NCBI GenBank assembly: GCA_963616935.1
Contig: CAVEMS010000001.1
Location: 1-64,000, forward strand
DNA: 64,000 bases
Direction of reading: 5' to 3'
DNA from: UBA4951 sp963616935
GTDB lineage: Bacteria > Bacillota_I > Bacilli_A > RFN20 > CAG-826
Made by a program: the position numbers and the translations under genes. Of this stretch, positions 52,906 through 60,927 are shown piece after piece. Numbering within the stretch: position 1 is the first letter of the stretch; every line of letters starts with the position of its first letter. The notes beneath the pieces were generated by a model. The model saw only the letters and a program-made list of their open reading frames with translations. It had not been told where the DNA came from and searched no databases.

Positions 52906-55356
52906 ATGCTAGATAAGAGATATTTGAATGGCTGGAGACTTAAGGGGAAGGGCATTGATATGCCTGCCAAAGTCCCTGGCGACATTACGATGGATTTCTA
53001 TCGCGATGGCAAGATAAAGGATCCATATATCCTCGAGAACTATAAGGACGCTGAATGGGTCGGACACGACGATTTCACCTACGAAACGCATTTCGATGTC
53101 TCGAAAGAGGAATATGAAGAATCGTCGAATGTCCTCGTCTTTGAAAGCATCGACCTATTTTCCGACGTCTATTTGAACGGCACTTTGCTAGGCAGCACGA
53201 AGAACGCCTTTTTGGAATATAGGTTCGAAACAAAGGGGATTTTAAAGGAAAAGGACAATATCCTGGAAGTCAAGATGCATAGCACCTTGGAAGCGGCGAG
53301 CAAACTCGATGTCACAGGCTATGCCGCTACCTTCAATGTGCCGCGTATTTTCCTAAGGAAGCCGCAATGCCATTTTGGATGGGATTGGGCGCCGAAAATC
53401 TGCGCATATGGGATAACGGGCAAAGTCTATTTGGAGAGCAAGAGCCAATATAGGCTTTCAAGCGTCCATTATAAGACCGACGCCAAAGGGAACGTTAATT
53501 TCTTCATCGAAACGAACTACACGACGAAGGACGTCGCCGATATCGATGGCGGAATCTTGCGCAAAGGCGCCCCATTTGATGGCGACAAGTTCATCGTCAA
53601 ATTATCCAAAGACGCCGGCTCGAAGGAATATAACGTATACGAGCTCGAATATTCCGGAAAGAAGAATTTCCTTTCCGTCAAATACGATGATTTCAAGAAG
53701 TGGTGGCCAAGGGGATATGGAGAGCAACCGTTATACGATTATACGGTCGAGCTCCATCGCGGTGGCAAAAAGATCGATGAGAAGAAGGGGAGATTCGCCT
53801 TCCGCACCGTCGAAGTGATGGAAGAAGGGAAAGAAAACGGGACCATCGGTTTCGATTTCTTGATCAATGGCAAGAAGATTTATCTCAAGGGCAGCAACTG
53901 GGTCCCTCCCGAATGCTTCACCGGCGAGATGAAGGAACAAAAATATAGAGACATTTTGCTTTTGGCGAAGAAGATGAATCTCAATATCCTCCGCGTATGG
54001 GGAGGAGGCAGCTATGAAAGCGACCTCTTCTACGATTTATGTGACGAATACGGGATCATGGTTTGGCAAGACGTATGCCTCGCTTGCGCGGATATCCCAG
54101 AGGACGATAAAGAATTCGTCGACAACCTTCTCGATGAGGTCCGTTATCAGATTAAGAGGTTGCGTAACCATCCATCGATTATCTATTGGTGCGGTGGGAA
54201 TGAGAAAACCGGCACATACGGCAATTGCATCACCCATGGCGATTTCTTAGTTAACTGCATCCTCTATGGCGTCGTTTATGATTTGGACGATAGCCGCCCA
54301 TATCGCAGGCAATCGCCGCATAGCTATACCGATATAGGAAACGATTGGACGAGTGGGGATTCCCATTCCGGTTCCTTTGAGCCGGCATTAGAAAAAGGGA
54401 TGTTAACGTATCGGAATCAAGTCGCTTCGAAAATCGTCCCATTCACCAGCGAATGCGCGGCCCTTGGTCCTTCTAGCGAAGAGACTTTGTATAAGATTTT
54501 CGGCGATGAGCATATCTGGCCGATGGATGAGATGTGGAACGACAGATTGATGGACAACCCATATGCCGCGGTCAAGATGGATTTCGCCCATCGTGAGATG
54601 TATTACGCGGAAAATCTCTATGGGAAAGTTGATAATGTCAACGAATTCGTCAAGAAGGCGATGTTAATGCATGCCGAAGCGCTTAAATGCGAATCGGAGT
54701 TTTCCCGTTCCCATCGCCATATAACCGGGGCTTTCCTCAATTGGATGTTTGATGATATCTGGCCAAGCGCGACTTGGTCGATAGTCGATTATTATCTTGA
54801 GCCGAAGGAAGCCTACTACGCCTTAAGAAGGTCATACGCCGACCATTTGGCGAGCTTCTATTTGAATAAGAACGGCATAACCCATTTCTTCTTCGACAAT
54901 TCGACCAATGTGCCGTTTTCTGGAAGCTTAACTTATGGCGTCAAGAAAGCGGACGGCACATTGATCTTCGAAAAGAAGATTGACGTATCCAATGTCGGCG
55001 AAGACGTCTACGATGAGCCTTTGGATATCGCGGAATTTGATAATGACGTTTATCTATATGCGACGTATGAGGAAGAAGGAAAAATCAAAAAATCCTTGTA
55101 TTCCCCGTCTATGTGGCACGGATTCCCGACATCGAATGATTATGAATACACGCTTAAAAAGATTGATGACAAACACGCTGAATTAACCGTTAAAGCGAAT
55201 TCGTTCGTCAAATCTCTATTCATTCATTTCAAAGACAATTACAAATACCTATACGAAGATAACTACATCGATTTGGAAGCGGGGGAAGAGAGAACAATCA
55301 ATATCGAATCCAAAGAACCATCTTCCTTCGATGGCGTCGTTCTTGAGTCGTTCTGA
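52906..55356 (+). CDS. Beta-mannosidase, glycoside hydrolase family 2, 816 aa
   Basis: The N-terminal domain has the mannosidase pattern VPGDITMDFYRDGKIKDPY, and residues near 150 read FLRKPQCHFGWDWAPKI, which is diagnostic for GH2 beta-mannosidases. The acid/base is Glu433 (WCGGNEKTG), and the nucleophile is Glu516 (FTSECAALG). It lacks a signal peptide and so cleaves imported mannosides, giving mannose that manA can use after phosphorylation. AGGA stands before the ATG, and TATAAT lies further upstream. Confidence 0.92.
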   Translation: MLDKRYLNGWRLKGKGIDMPAKVPGDITMDFYRDGKIKDPYILENYKDAEWVGHDDFTYETHFDVSKEEYEESSNVLVFESIDLFSDVYLNGTLLGSTKNAFLEYRFETKGILKEKDNILEVKMHSTLEAASKLDVTGYAATFNVPRIFLRKPQCHFGWDWAPKICAYGITGKVYLESKSQYRLSSVHYKTDAKGNVNFFIETNYTTKDVADIDGGILRKGAPFDGDKFIVKLSKDAGSKEYNVYELEYSGKKNFLSVKYDDFKKWWPRGYGEQPLYDYTVELHRGGKKIDEKKGRFAFRTVEVMEEGKENGTIGFDFLINGKKIYLKGSNWVPPECFTGEMKEQKYRDILLLAKKMNLNILRVWGGGSYESDLFYDLCDEYGIMVWQDVCLACADIPEDDKEFVDNLLDEVRYQIKRLRNHPSIIYWCGGNEKTGTYGNCITHGDFLVNCILYGVVYDLDDSRPYRRQSPHSYTDIGNDWTSGDSHSGSFEPALEKGMLTYRNQVASKIVPFTSECAALGPSSEETLYKIFGDEHIWPMDEMWNDRLMDNPYAAVKMDFAHREMYYAENLYGKVDNVNEFVKKAMLMHAEALKCESEFSRSHRHITGAFLNWMFDDIWPSATWSIVDYYLEPKEAYYALRRSYADHLASFYLNKNGITHFFFDNSTNVPFSGSLTYGVKKADGTLIFEKKIDVSNVGEDVYDEPLDIAEFDNDVYLYATYEEEGKIKKSLYSPSMWHGFPTSNDYEYTLKKIDDKHAELTVKANSFVKSLFIHFKDNYKYLYEDNYIDLEAGEERTINIESKEPSSFDGVVLESF

Positions 55357-55607
55357 CGACGGCTCTATAGACATTGATATTTGACCAATGTTTTGTGCGA
55401 CACATCGATAATAAGAAATGGCTTTGAAGGCAAGGCTGCATTTTCTACATTGTTTGCTTTTGTCGAAAGCGGAAGGCTTCTTATTTGATCTTGCTTCCAC
55501 AAGAAAGAATCGGTTCTTTACCGGTTCCCAAACCATCGTTAGAGATGTGAGACCATCTAATGGGCGTCGACTGTGATACGAGAGCCGTAATTGTGTGTTA
55601 AAGATAT
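55357..55607. other. Intergenic region without a supported gene
   Basis: About 250 bases between the beta-mannosidase and the terminator of the convergent secreted protein. The opposite strand stays open for 150 codons into the next gene, but there is no ribosome site and part is antisense to real coding sequence. I see no RNA gene or repeat. Confidence 0.4.
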
Positions 55608-55637
55608 AAAAAAGGCCTCGCACTAGGCGAAGCCTAA
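55608..55637 (-). terminator. Intrinsic terminator of the 763-aa secreted protein gene
   Basis: On the minus strand AGGCTTCGC-CTAGT-GCGAGGCCT runs into TTTTTT. Confidence 0.88.
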
Positions 55638-55651
55638 AGACACATCGAGAT

Positions 55652-57943
55652 TTAGTTAATGCTGACGACCGATGCGTAGAATGGAGTGATGACGAAGGTG
55701 TTCCAAGAGCACCAGCCAACCGTCAAAATAAGACCGGCTTTGCCAGTGTTTACGTCATCGCTCAAGCTTAGTGTCTTATTGATAGAGCTCGAAGAGAACA
55801 TTGCTTTACCGCCTGAAATTGTTACGGTTGTGAACTCGGTGTTCCAATTGCCACCGGTCGGGTCGCAATAAGGGGCGATGCCGATGAAATTGTCGAGTTG
55901 CATTAAGGAATCCGGTATCGGATATTGCGTTGTAGTTTCTGGAATCGTGCCGAGCCAATATTTAGCCGTACGATCGCCTGCGCCTCCGCCGAGTCCCATC
56001 GTGAATGTGACTTTATCGTAGGATGAGTAATTGAAGGCGGGGAGAGTCATGGTAACGTATGAGCCATCCATTCCGTTCATTGAGAACTGAAGACTATTTT
56101 CAACGGAGTATCCACTGCCTTGAGCAGCGATGGCGCTTCCACTTCCTGTTATGCCAGAAAGGATGCTTGCACCGCTATCGGTGAATTCAAGAACCTTGGT
56201 GGCCGATGCATTCGCGGCATCGAGCCAAGCTTGCATCTTTGAAGTGATAAAGTTCGCCTTCTCATAGGTGGTCATGCAATCGGAAAGCGCCTTATACTTT
56301 TTCAATTGATCGGAGTAACCGGCGACCGGGGTGTCCGGCAATGCAGTTTCGATTGAAGGCATAAGGGAGAGATAGTCGCAGTCGAGAGTGACGAAAGGCG
56401 TCAAGAAGAGCCATGCCTGGCAACATTGAGTTGTCTTAATTTCCAGGCCTTTCTTGCCGGTGTAAGTGTCATCGTCGAGTTCAAAAGCGACAGTGTTCTT
56501 TTCACAATTGTTATAGACGCTAACGCTTTTCCCAGTAATAGTCACCTCGTAGTTTTTATATTTATATTCTGTAAATCCCGACTGGTCACAACTGTCTTTA
56601 CCAAGAGAGTTGCCGTTTAGATAAGTTCCGTACCAAACCCCTGCGGAGAAACCAAAGGTGAAATGAACGCCACTTACCTTGGAGAAATCGAAGGCGGGTA
56701 AGCCTAGACCTAATGATGCATTATAGGTATCTCCCGGATAGAAGCCTTGTGATCCTTCGGGCGTACCTGGATAAATATTCCACGTGTTGACGTCCGACTG
56801 GATATCAGCATCTGAGCGAACCGCATAGGCGGCGTTAACCCCTTCGGGAGTTGTGTAATCGCTTTGGTTGTTTGTGAAAGTTAAAACTTTAGCATTGCTG
56901 TCGTCATAATAAGAATCGGTCCAACGGGCAACCAGAGCGGTAGTTGTAGTGGAGACACTTTCGACTTCGTTCCCGCTTTCGTCGTACCATCCGAGGAATT
57001 TCTTCCCGCTCATGGTCGGCGCCTCCGGGAGCGAGCCGATCTCGACCTCGGCGCTTCCGTCGACGTTGTCGGCCGCCACGTTCTTCAAGGCCACGGTCAC
57101 CGGGGCGAGCTCATAGGAGAGGCCCGAGACCATGATGTATCCGCGGAGCTCGGTGAACTTGAGTATGAAGTCGGTGAAGTTCGCCGTCGTCCCGCCCGAA
57201 TAGGCGATGGTGACCTGGTGCCACGCGTCGTCGTTTAGGAGCTTGGAGCTGATGTCGTGGCCGACGTAGGCGGTGTCCTTGAATTGGCATAGCGCCGTGA
57301 AGCCGACAGGCTCGCTCGCGCTGCCGCCCCCGGCCCAGGATCCCGTGCCGTAATTGCAGTATCTGTACCAGAAGCTCGCCGATTTGACCTTCCTCGACCC
57401 CTCCGGGACGGTGAAGCGGAACTCGGAGCAGTTCTCGTTGCCCGTCGGGTTCACCGGGTCGCCGGTCTTGTTCGAGCGGGAGAAGTAGATGGCGGTCCTC
57501 CCGCCGTCTTTGACGAAGCAAGGTGTCGAATCGACTTTGTCGCTTGAGGCGTCCTTTCCGTTCGCCCCCTGGTCGACGTATTTGAATTTCTTCGTGTTGA
57601 CGTTGGCGATCTCGTCGTCCTCGGCGTTCGGGGCGTCGGCGGCCTCGAGCTTTGCGAGGGTGATCTCAGCCTCCGAGACGTGCTCTTTGGCGGCGTAGGA
57701 GTATCTGGCTTGGTCGGCGCTCACGAGGCAGCAGTCGTTGCAGTGCCAGTGCGCCCTCTCGCCCGTCGACGTCGTGGTCGGGGCGAAGAAGGGCTTCTCG
57801 ACCAAGGTGTGCGAGGCGTCGTGGTCCGCGGCGTAGGTCGGTGCGATGAGGCCGCTATTGCCGAGCGCGACCCCGGCCACGCCGATGCCCATCACCGCTG
57901 AAACGGCTGTCAAGGCGATAGCCATGATTTTCTTTTTCTTCAT
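55652..57943 (-). CDS. Secreted multidomain protein with mosaic base composition, 763 aa
   Basis: A Sec signal peptide ends near APTYA. The mature N-terminus has HTLVEKPFFAPTTTSTGERA followed by HWHCNDCC, a His/Cys element seen in other gut Firmicutes exoproteins. Residues 130-280 form a beta-rich domain. GKKFLGWYDESGNEV near 315 is an InlB-type (Listeria-Bacteroides) repeat ending LVARWT. The C-terminal half contains two related beta domains (YSSYDKVTFTMGLGG and FSKVSGVHFTFGFSAG). Codons before residue 318 or so are GC-rich, while later ones are like the neighbours. It may bind carbohydrate. No LPxTG anchor is seen. Confidence 0.75.
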   Translation of the reverse strand: MKKKKIMAIALTAVSAVMGIGVAGVALGNSGLIAPTYAADHDASHTLVEKPFFAPTTTSTGERAHWHCNDCCLVSADQARYSYAAKEHVSEAEITLAKLEAADAPNAEDDEIANVNTKKFKYVDQGANGKDASSDKVDSTPCFVKDGGRTAIYFSRSNKTGDPVNPTGNENCSEFRFTVPEGSRKVKSASFWYRYCNYGTGSWAGGGSASEPVGFTALCQFKDTAYVGHDISSKLLNDDAWHQVTIAYSGGTTANFTDFILKFTELRGYIMVSGLSYELAPVTVALKNVAADNVDGSAEVEIGSLPEAPTMSGKKFLGWYDESGNEVESVSTTTTALVARWTDSYYDDSNAKVLTFTNNQSDYTTPEGVNAAYAVRSDADIQSDVNTWNIYPGTPEGSQGFYPGDTYNASLGLGLPAFDFSKVSGVHFTFGFSAGVWYGTYLNGNSLGKDSCDQSGFTEYKYKNYEVTITGKSVSVYNNCEKNTVAFELDDDTYTGKKGLEIKTTQCCQAWLFLTPFVTLDCDYLSLMPSIETALPDTPVAGYSDQLKKYKALSDCMTTYEKANFITSKMQAWLDAANASATKVLEFTDSGASILSGITGSGSAIAAQGSGYSVENSLQFSMNGMDGSYVTMTLPAFNYSSYDKVTFTMGLGGGAGDRTAKYWLGTIPETTTQYPIPDSLMQLDNFIGIAPYCDPTGGNWNTEFTTVTISGGKAMFSSSSINKTLSLSDDVNTGKAGLILTVGWCSWNTFVITPFYASVVSIN

Positions 57944-58045
57944 AGGTTTTCCTTTCCTTTTGTTTTAATGAAACCCATTTTTATGTTGCTATCTCTAAGC
58001 AAACGGACGACAGCAAATAAGAGGATTTCTTTCCTATAAAAGGAT

Positions 58046-58059
58046 TGTAACCGCTTTCA
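58046..58059 (-). promoter_or_regulatory. Catabolite response element (cre)
   Basis: On the minus strand TGAAAGCGGTTACA matches the CcpA consensus TGWAARCGNTWNCA at every fixed position. It lies 103 bases before the start of the secreted protein gene and about 157 before the divergent ABC operon. CcpA control by preferred sugars is inferred. Confidence 0.75.
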
Positions 58060-58215
58060 AATTGGCGGTTTGCCTATTTGCTTACATTTATAGGCGGTTT
58101 TCTTCCATTTCGACGATTTTGTTCCATATGGGAGTCTATTTTCATTTGAATTGCCGCGTTCATATCAATTTATATGCACATACGCGTGGCAAAAAAGGTT
58201 ATATTCTTTTTAACC

Positions 58216-58953
58216 ATGGCGAAGATCGAACTTAGAAAATTATCCGTCACTTATAAGAACAAGAAGACGAAAGAAGAAACCGTTGCCTTAAAAGAGATGT
58301 CGGAAGTTTTTGACGACTCTTCCTTTAACGTCATTGTTGGGCCATCGGGATCTGGCAAGACGACTCTCTTAAAAGCCATCGCCGGTTTGGTGATGATCGA
58401 AGGGGATATCCTTATTGATGATGTCGATGTGTCTAGTCTTTCCCCATCCTTAAGGCAAGTGGCATATGTGAGTCAGGAATATATTCTTTATCCACATATG
58501 ACGGTCTTTGATAACATCGCTTTCCCTTTGAAGGCGGTCAAAGCCTCGAAAGAAGAGATAATCGAACAAATCGCCGACATATCCAATTCTTTGGGACTCC
58601 GCCATTTATGGAGCAGAAAGCCCAAAGAACTATCGGGCGGACAACAACAACGAATTGCCTTGGCGAGAGCGATAGCGAAGAAACCTTCCATCTATCTATT
58701 CGACGAGCCATTATCGAATTTGGCTAGCGATATGAGGGAGGAAGAGAGAAAACTGATTAAGGAAGTCTCGAAGAAATATGGCGCGACTTCTTTATATGTA
58801 ACCCACTCGATGAAGGAGGCTTTCGCCATCGCCGATAACATCATCGTCATTAACGAAGGGAAAGTGGTGGCTAGGGGAAGCGTAGAAGAAATCCGCCATT
58901 CATTGGAGCCGACGATAAGGGGCATGATCAATGCTGAGTTCAATTCTCTATAA
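58216..58953 (+). CDS. ABC transporter ATPase, sugar-type core without regulatory domain, 245 aa
   Basis: Walker A is GPSGSGKT, the Q-loop is YVSQEYILYPHMTV, the signature LSGGQQQR and Walker B YLFDEPLSNL, with the switch His in THSMKEA. The Q-loop neighbourhood resembles MalK/UgpC, but the chain ends where the C-terminal OB/TOBE domain would begin. No classical permease gene is adjacent in the window. TATATT is 10 bases before the ATG and no Shine-Dalgarno is present. It overlaps the next gene by 23 bases. Confidence 0.88.
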   Translation: MAKIELRKLSVTYKNKKTKEETVALKEMSEVFDDSSFNVIVGPSGSGKTTLLKAIAGLVMIEGDILIDDVDVSSLSPSLRQVAYVSQEYILYPHMTVFDNIAFPLKAVKASKEEIIEQIADISNSLGLRHLWSRKPKELSGGQQQRIALARAIAKKPSIYLFDEPLSNLASDMREEERKLIKEVSKKYGATSLYVTHSMKEAFAIADNIIVINEGKVVARGSVEEIRHSLEPTIRGMINAEFNSL

Positions 58954-59416
58954 CGACGATGTGGTCAAGAACATCAAAAGAAGAATAGTCTTTTCTATAC
59001 TTTTCATAGCCTTGTTCGTGATATTGATGGTCCTCGAAAGCGCACTCCTATGCCTTCTGATATCCGACGAAACGATAATTTGGATAACGGTTGTTTTATC
59101 GGTATCTTTGGTGCTTTTCTCTTGGGCGATCATTTATCTTGCAACCGTTTATCTTGCGTCGTCCCTAGCGAGAGAAAGATTGATCAAGCGTTTTCAAAAG
59201 ACGGAAGGAAAGACGTTTTCTGGAAAGATTATTTCCGCTTCAAAGACGAGGACGCCGATGAAATTCATCCAAGCCTATGCCGTTGAGATGGAAATAGACG
59301 ATGGGATTAGGAATTTCTATTATGACTCCGCGTTAGGTGAAACACCATTTAAGGAAGGGGAGGAAGTTGCCCTTTTAATCAAGTCCAACTTCATTTGCGA
59401 GGTGCGCCATGAATAA
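58931..59416 (+). CDS. Two-helix membrane protein of the ABC operon, 161 aa
   Basis: Two hydrophobic segments (about residues 20-45 and 50-75) are followed by a basic and then beta-rich cytoplasmic domain (KTFSGKIISASKTRTPMKF). AAGGGG precedes the start inside the ATPase gene. I recognise no family. It is coupled to the ATPase by a 23-base overlap and to the next gene by 8 bases. Confidence 0.7.
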   Translation: MLSSILYNDDVVKNIKRRIVFSILFIALFVILMVLESALLCLLISDETIIWITVVLSVSLVLFSWAIIYLATVYLASSLARERLIKRFQKTEGKTFSGKIISASKTRTPMKFIQAYAVEMEIDDGIRNFYYDSALGETPFKEGEEVALLIKSNFICEVRHE

Positions 59417-59999
59417 ATTCTTCGGAAAGATCAAAGAGTGGTGGTATCTATATCTCGCTTTTTTGATATTGATTCCTATCGGCGTCTCTTATCTCACCTA
59501 TGTCGTTAACCTCCCTAGAAACGAAGAGACCATTAGCATCTTCATCGCTTCATGCAGCACAAATGTGAAAGAACTTAGAGCGGAACTAGAAGAAGAAAAA
59601 CCGCAATATCTACGTCAAATCTCCATTAAATCATACGTTTATGACGATAAGGATTTCTCGCAATACTATAATTATTTCGGATGCCAGGACGTTGATATCG
59701 TCGTCCTTCCAGAGAGCAAAATATCTTCGGGAACGGTCTTGTCTAATTATAAGAAACTTGACGCTTCGCTAGAATCGGATGCCGCTTCTTATTATTATCC
59801 GGAAGGAAGCTCGAGCGCATATGGCAAACTGATCCATAAGAAAGGCGAGGAGAATGGATTGATAACCTATAAGGATGACAATCACGATGAGGACTATTAT
59901 CTCTTCTATGGCAAGAATTCGTTGCATTTAGGTGAGATGTCTGGGACTAATTGGAATACTGCGCTTACGTTCGCGGAAATAATCGAAGGGAAAAGATGA
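59409..59999 (+). CDS. Membrane-anchored protein resembling a short solute-binding fragment, 196 aa
   Basis: A single hydrophobic segment (about residues 12-34) is followed by an external domain that starts EETISIFIASCSTNVKEL and contains CQDVDIVVLPESKI. The alternation recalls part of a type-1 sugar-binding protein, but the chain is about half the normal length, so the match is weak. GAGGTG lies 5 bases before the start. Overlaps with both neighbours suggest a fixed complex. Confidence 0.6.
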   Translation: MNKFFGKIKEWWYLYLAFLILIPIGVSYLTYVVNLPRNEETISIFIASCSTNVKELRAELEEEKPQYLRQISIKSYVYDDKDFSQYYNYFGCQDVDIVVLPESKISSGTVLSNYKKLDASLESDAASYYYPEGSSSAYGKLIHKKGEENGLITYKDDNHDEDYYLFYGKNSLHLGEMSGTNWNTALTFAEIIEGKR

Positions 60000-60829
60000 A
60001 AAGAAAAGCCAAAAACGTAGATTATGCGATTGGGAACCTTCCGCATAACAGGAAGGAGCAGTTTTTCGATATCGCCAAGCACCGTTTCTTTTTGCTTCTC
60101 GGAATAGGGTTAATAATTCTTTTGTTTTCGTTGCCAATATTTGCCTCGATGATCTATCGGGATGTTTTATTGATGAGTGTCGAGGCAAGCGAAGCGACTA
60201 GCGCCGAGAAAGAAGCCACTTCTTTCAGCGTTAACCTCCTCTTCTCTTTCCTTTTCGCGTTTTCTTTATTGATTCTTTCCGTTGGGTTGTCCGGGATATC
60301 AAAGATACTTAGGGAATTGATATATGATGAGCCGATTTTCTTCAAAGACGATTTCTTTAGCGGGATCAAGGAAAACGCCAGGCAACATTTAATTCTTGCC
60401 CTTTTTGCAGGGATTTTTTGGTTTTTTGCCAATTTCATTTCTCTTATTGCAAACAATTTCATTCTCAAAGTCATTTTCGTCGGCGTTAATATAGCCTTCA
60501 TCTTTCCGCCCGTTTTCGTCGGCTTCTTCTTGGCTAACGTGTATTCGAATAAGTTCTTCAAAAACCTTCAAAGCGGTTTCGTTATCTATTTCAAAGCGTT
60601 CCCGTCGGTCATCTTGACGTTTGTTTCCATCTACGCCCTATCCTTTCTCCAATACGTGCCATTACTAATCGTCAAATATTTGGTGATGGCCGCTTTGACG
60701 GTGATATACGTTCCTTTCGCATTCCTTATCTCCTTCCTAAATCAAATTCGCTTATACGACGAACTCATCAACAAAGAGCAATTTCCTGAGTATTATCACA
60801 AGGGCTTGGCGGACTATTACGGCAAATGA
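59996..60829 (+). CDS. Six-helix membrane protein, YesL/DUF624-like, 277 aa
   Basis: Six membrane segments are visible, with GLSGISKILRELIYDEPIFF and DDFFSGIKENARQHL in the loop after the second, like the YesL (DUF624) family often encoded beside carbohydrate ABC systems. The start at 59996 overlaps the previous stop (ATGA) and follows AAGGGA. Its function is unknown. Confidence 0.7.
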   Translation: MKRKAKNVDYAIGNLPHNRKEQFFDIAKHRFFLLLGIGLIILLFSLPIFASMIYRDVLLMSVEASEATSAEKEATSFSVNLLFSFLFAFSLLILSVGLSGISKILRELIYDEPIFFKDDFFSGIKENARQHLILALFAGIFWFFANFISLIANNFILKVIFVGVNIAFIFPPVFVGFFLANVYSNKFFKNLQSGFVIYFKAFPSVILTFVSIYALSFLQYVPLLIVKYLVMAALTVIYVPFAFLISFLNQIRLYDELINKEQFPEYYHKGLADYYGK

Positions 60830-60927
60830 TGCCATTTATGGCATAAAACCGCACGCAAATAATGGTTTCACAAATTCGAAGAAAGAAATATCGTTTACAA
60901 TCCTTGTAGGACTAACGAGGAAACGAT

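Noticed and set aside
55249..55719. 156-codon minus-strand ORF between the beta-mannosidase and the secreted protein
   Set aside because: It has no ribosome site, covers a terminator and is partly antisense to two well-supported genes.
57111..57901. Long ORFs opposite or out of frame in the GC-rich part of the secreted-protein gene
   Set aside because: High GC removes stop codons by chance. Their translations are Arg- and Val-rich with no family pattern, whereas the minus-strand frame has a signal peptide and domains.
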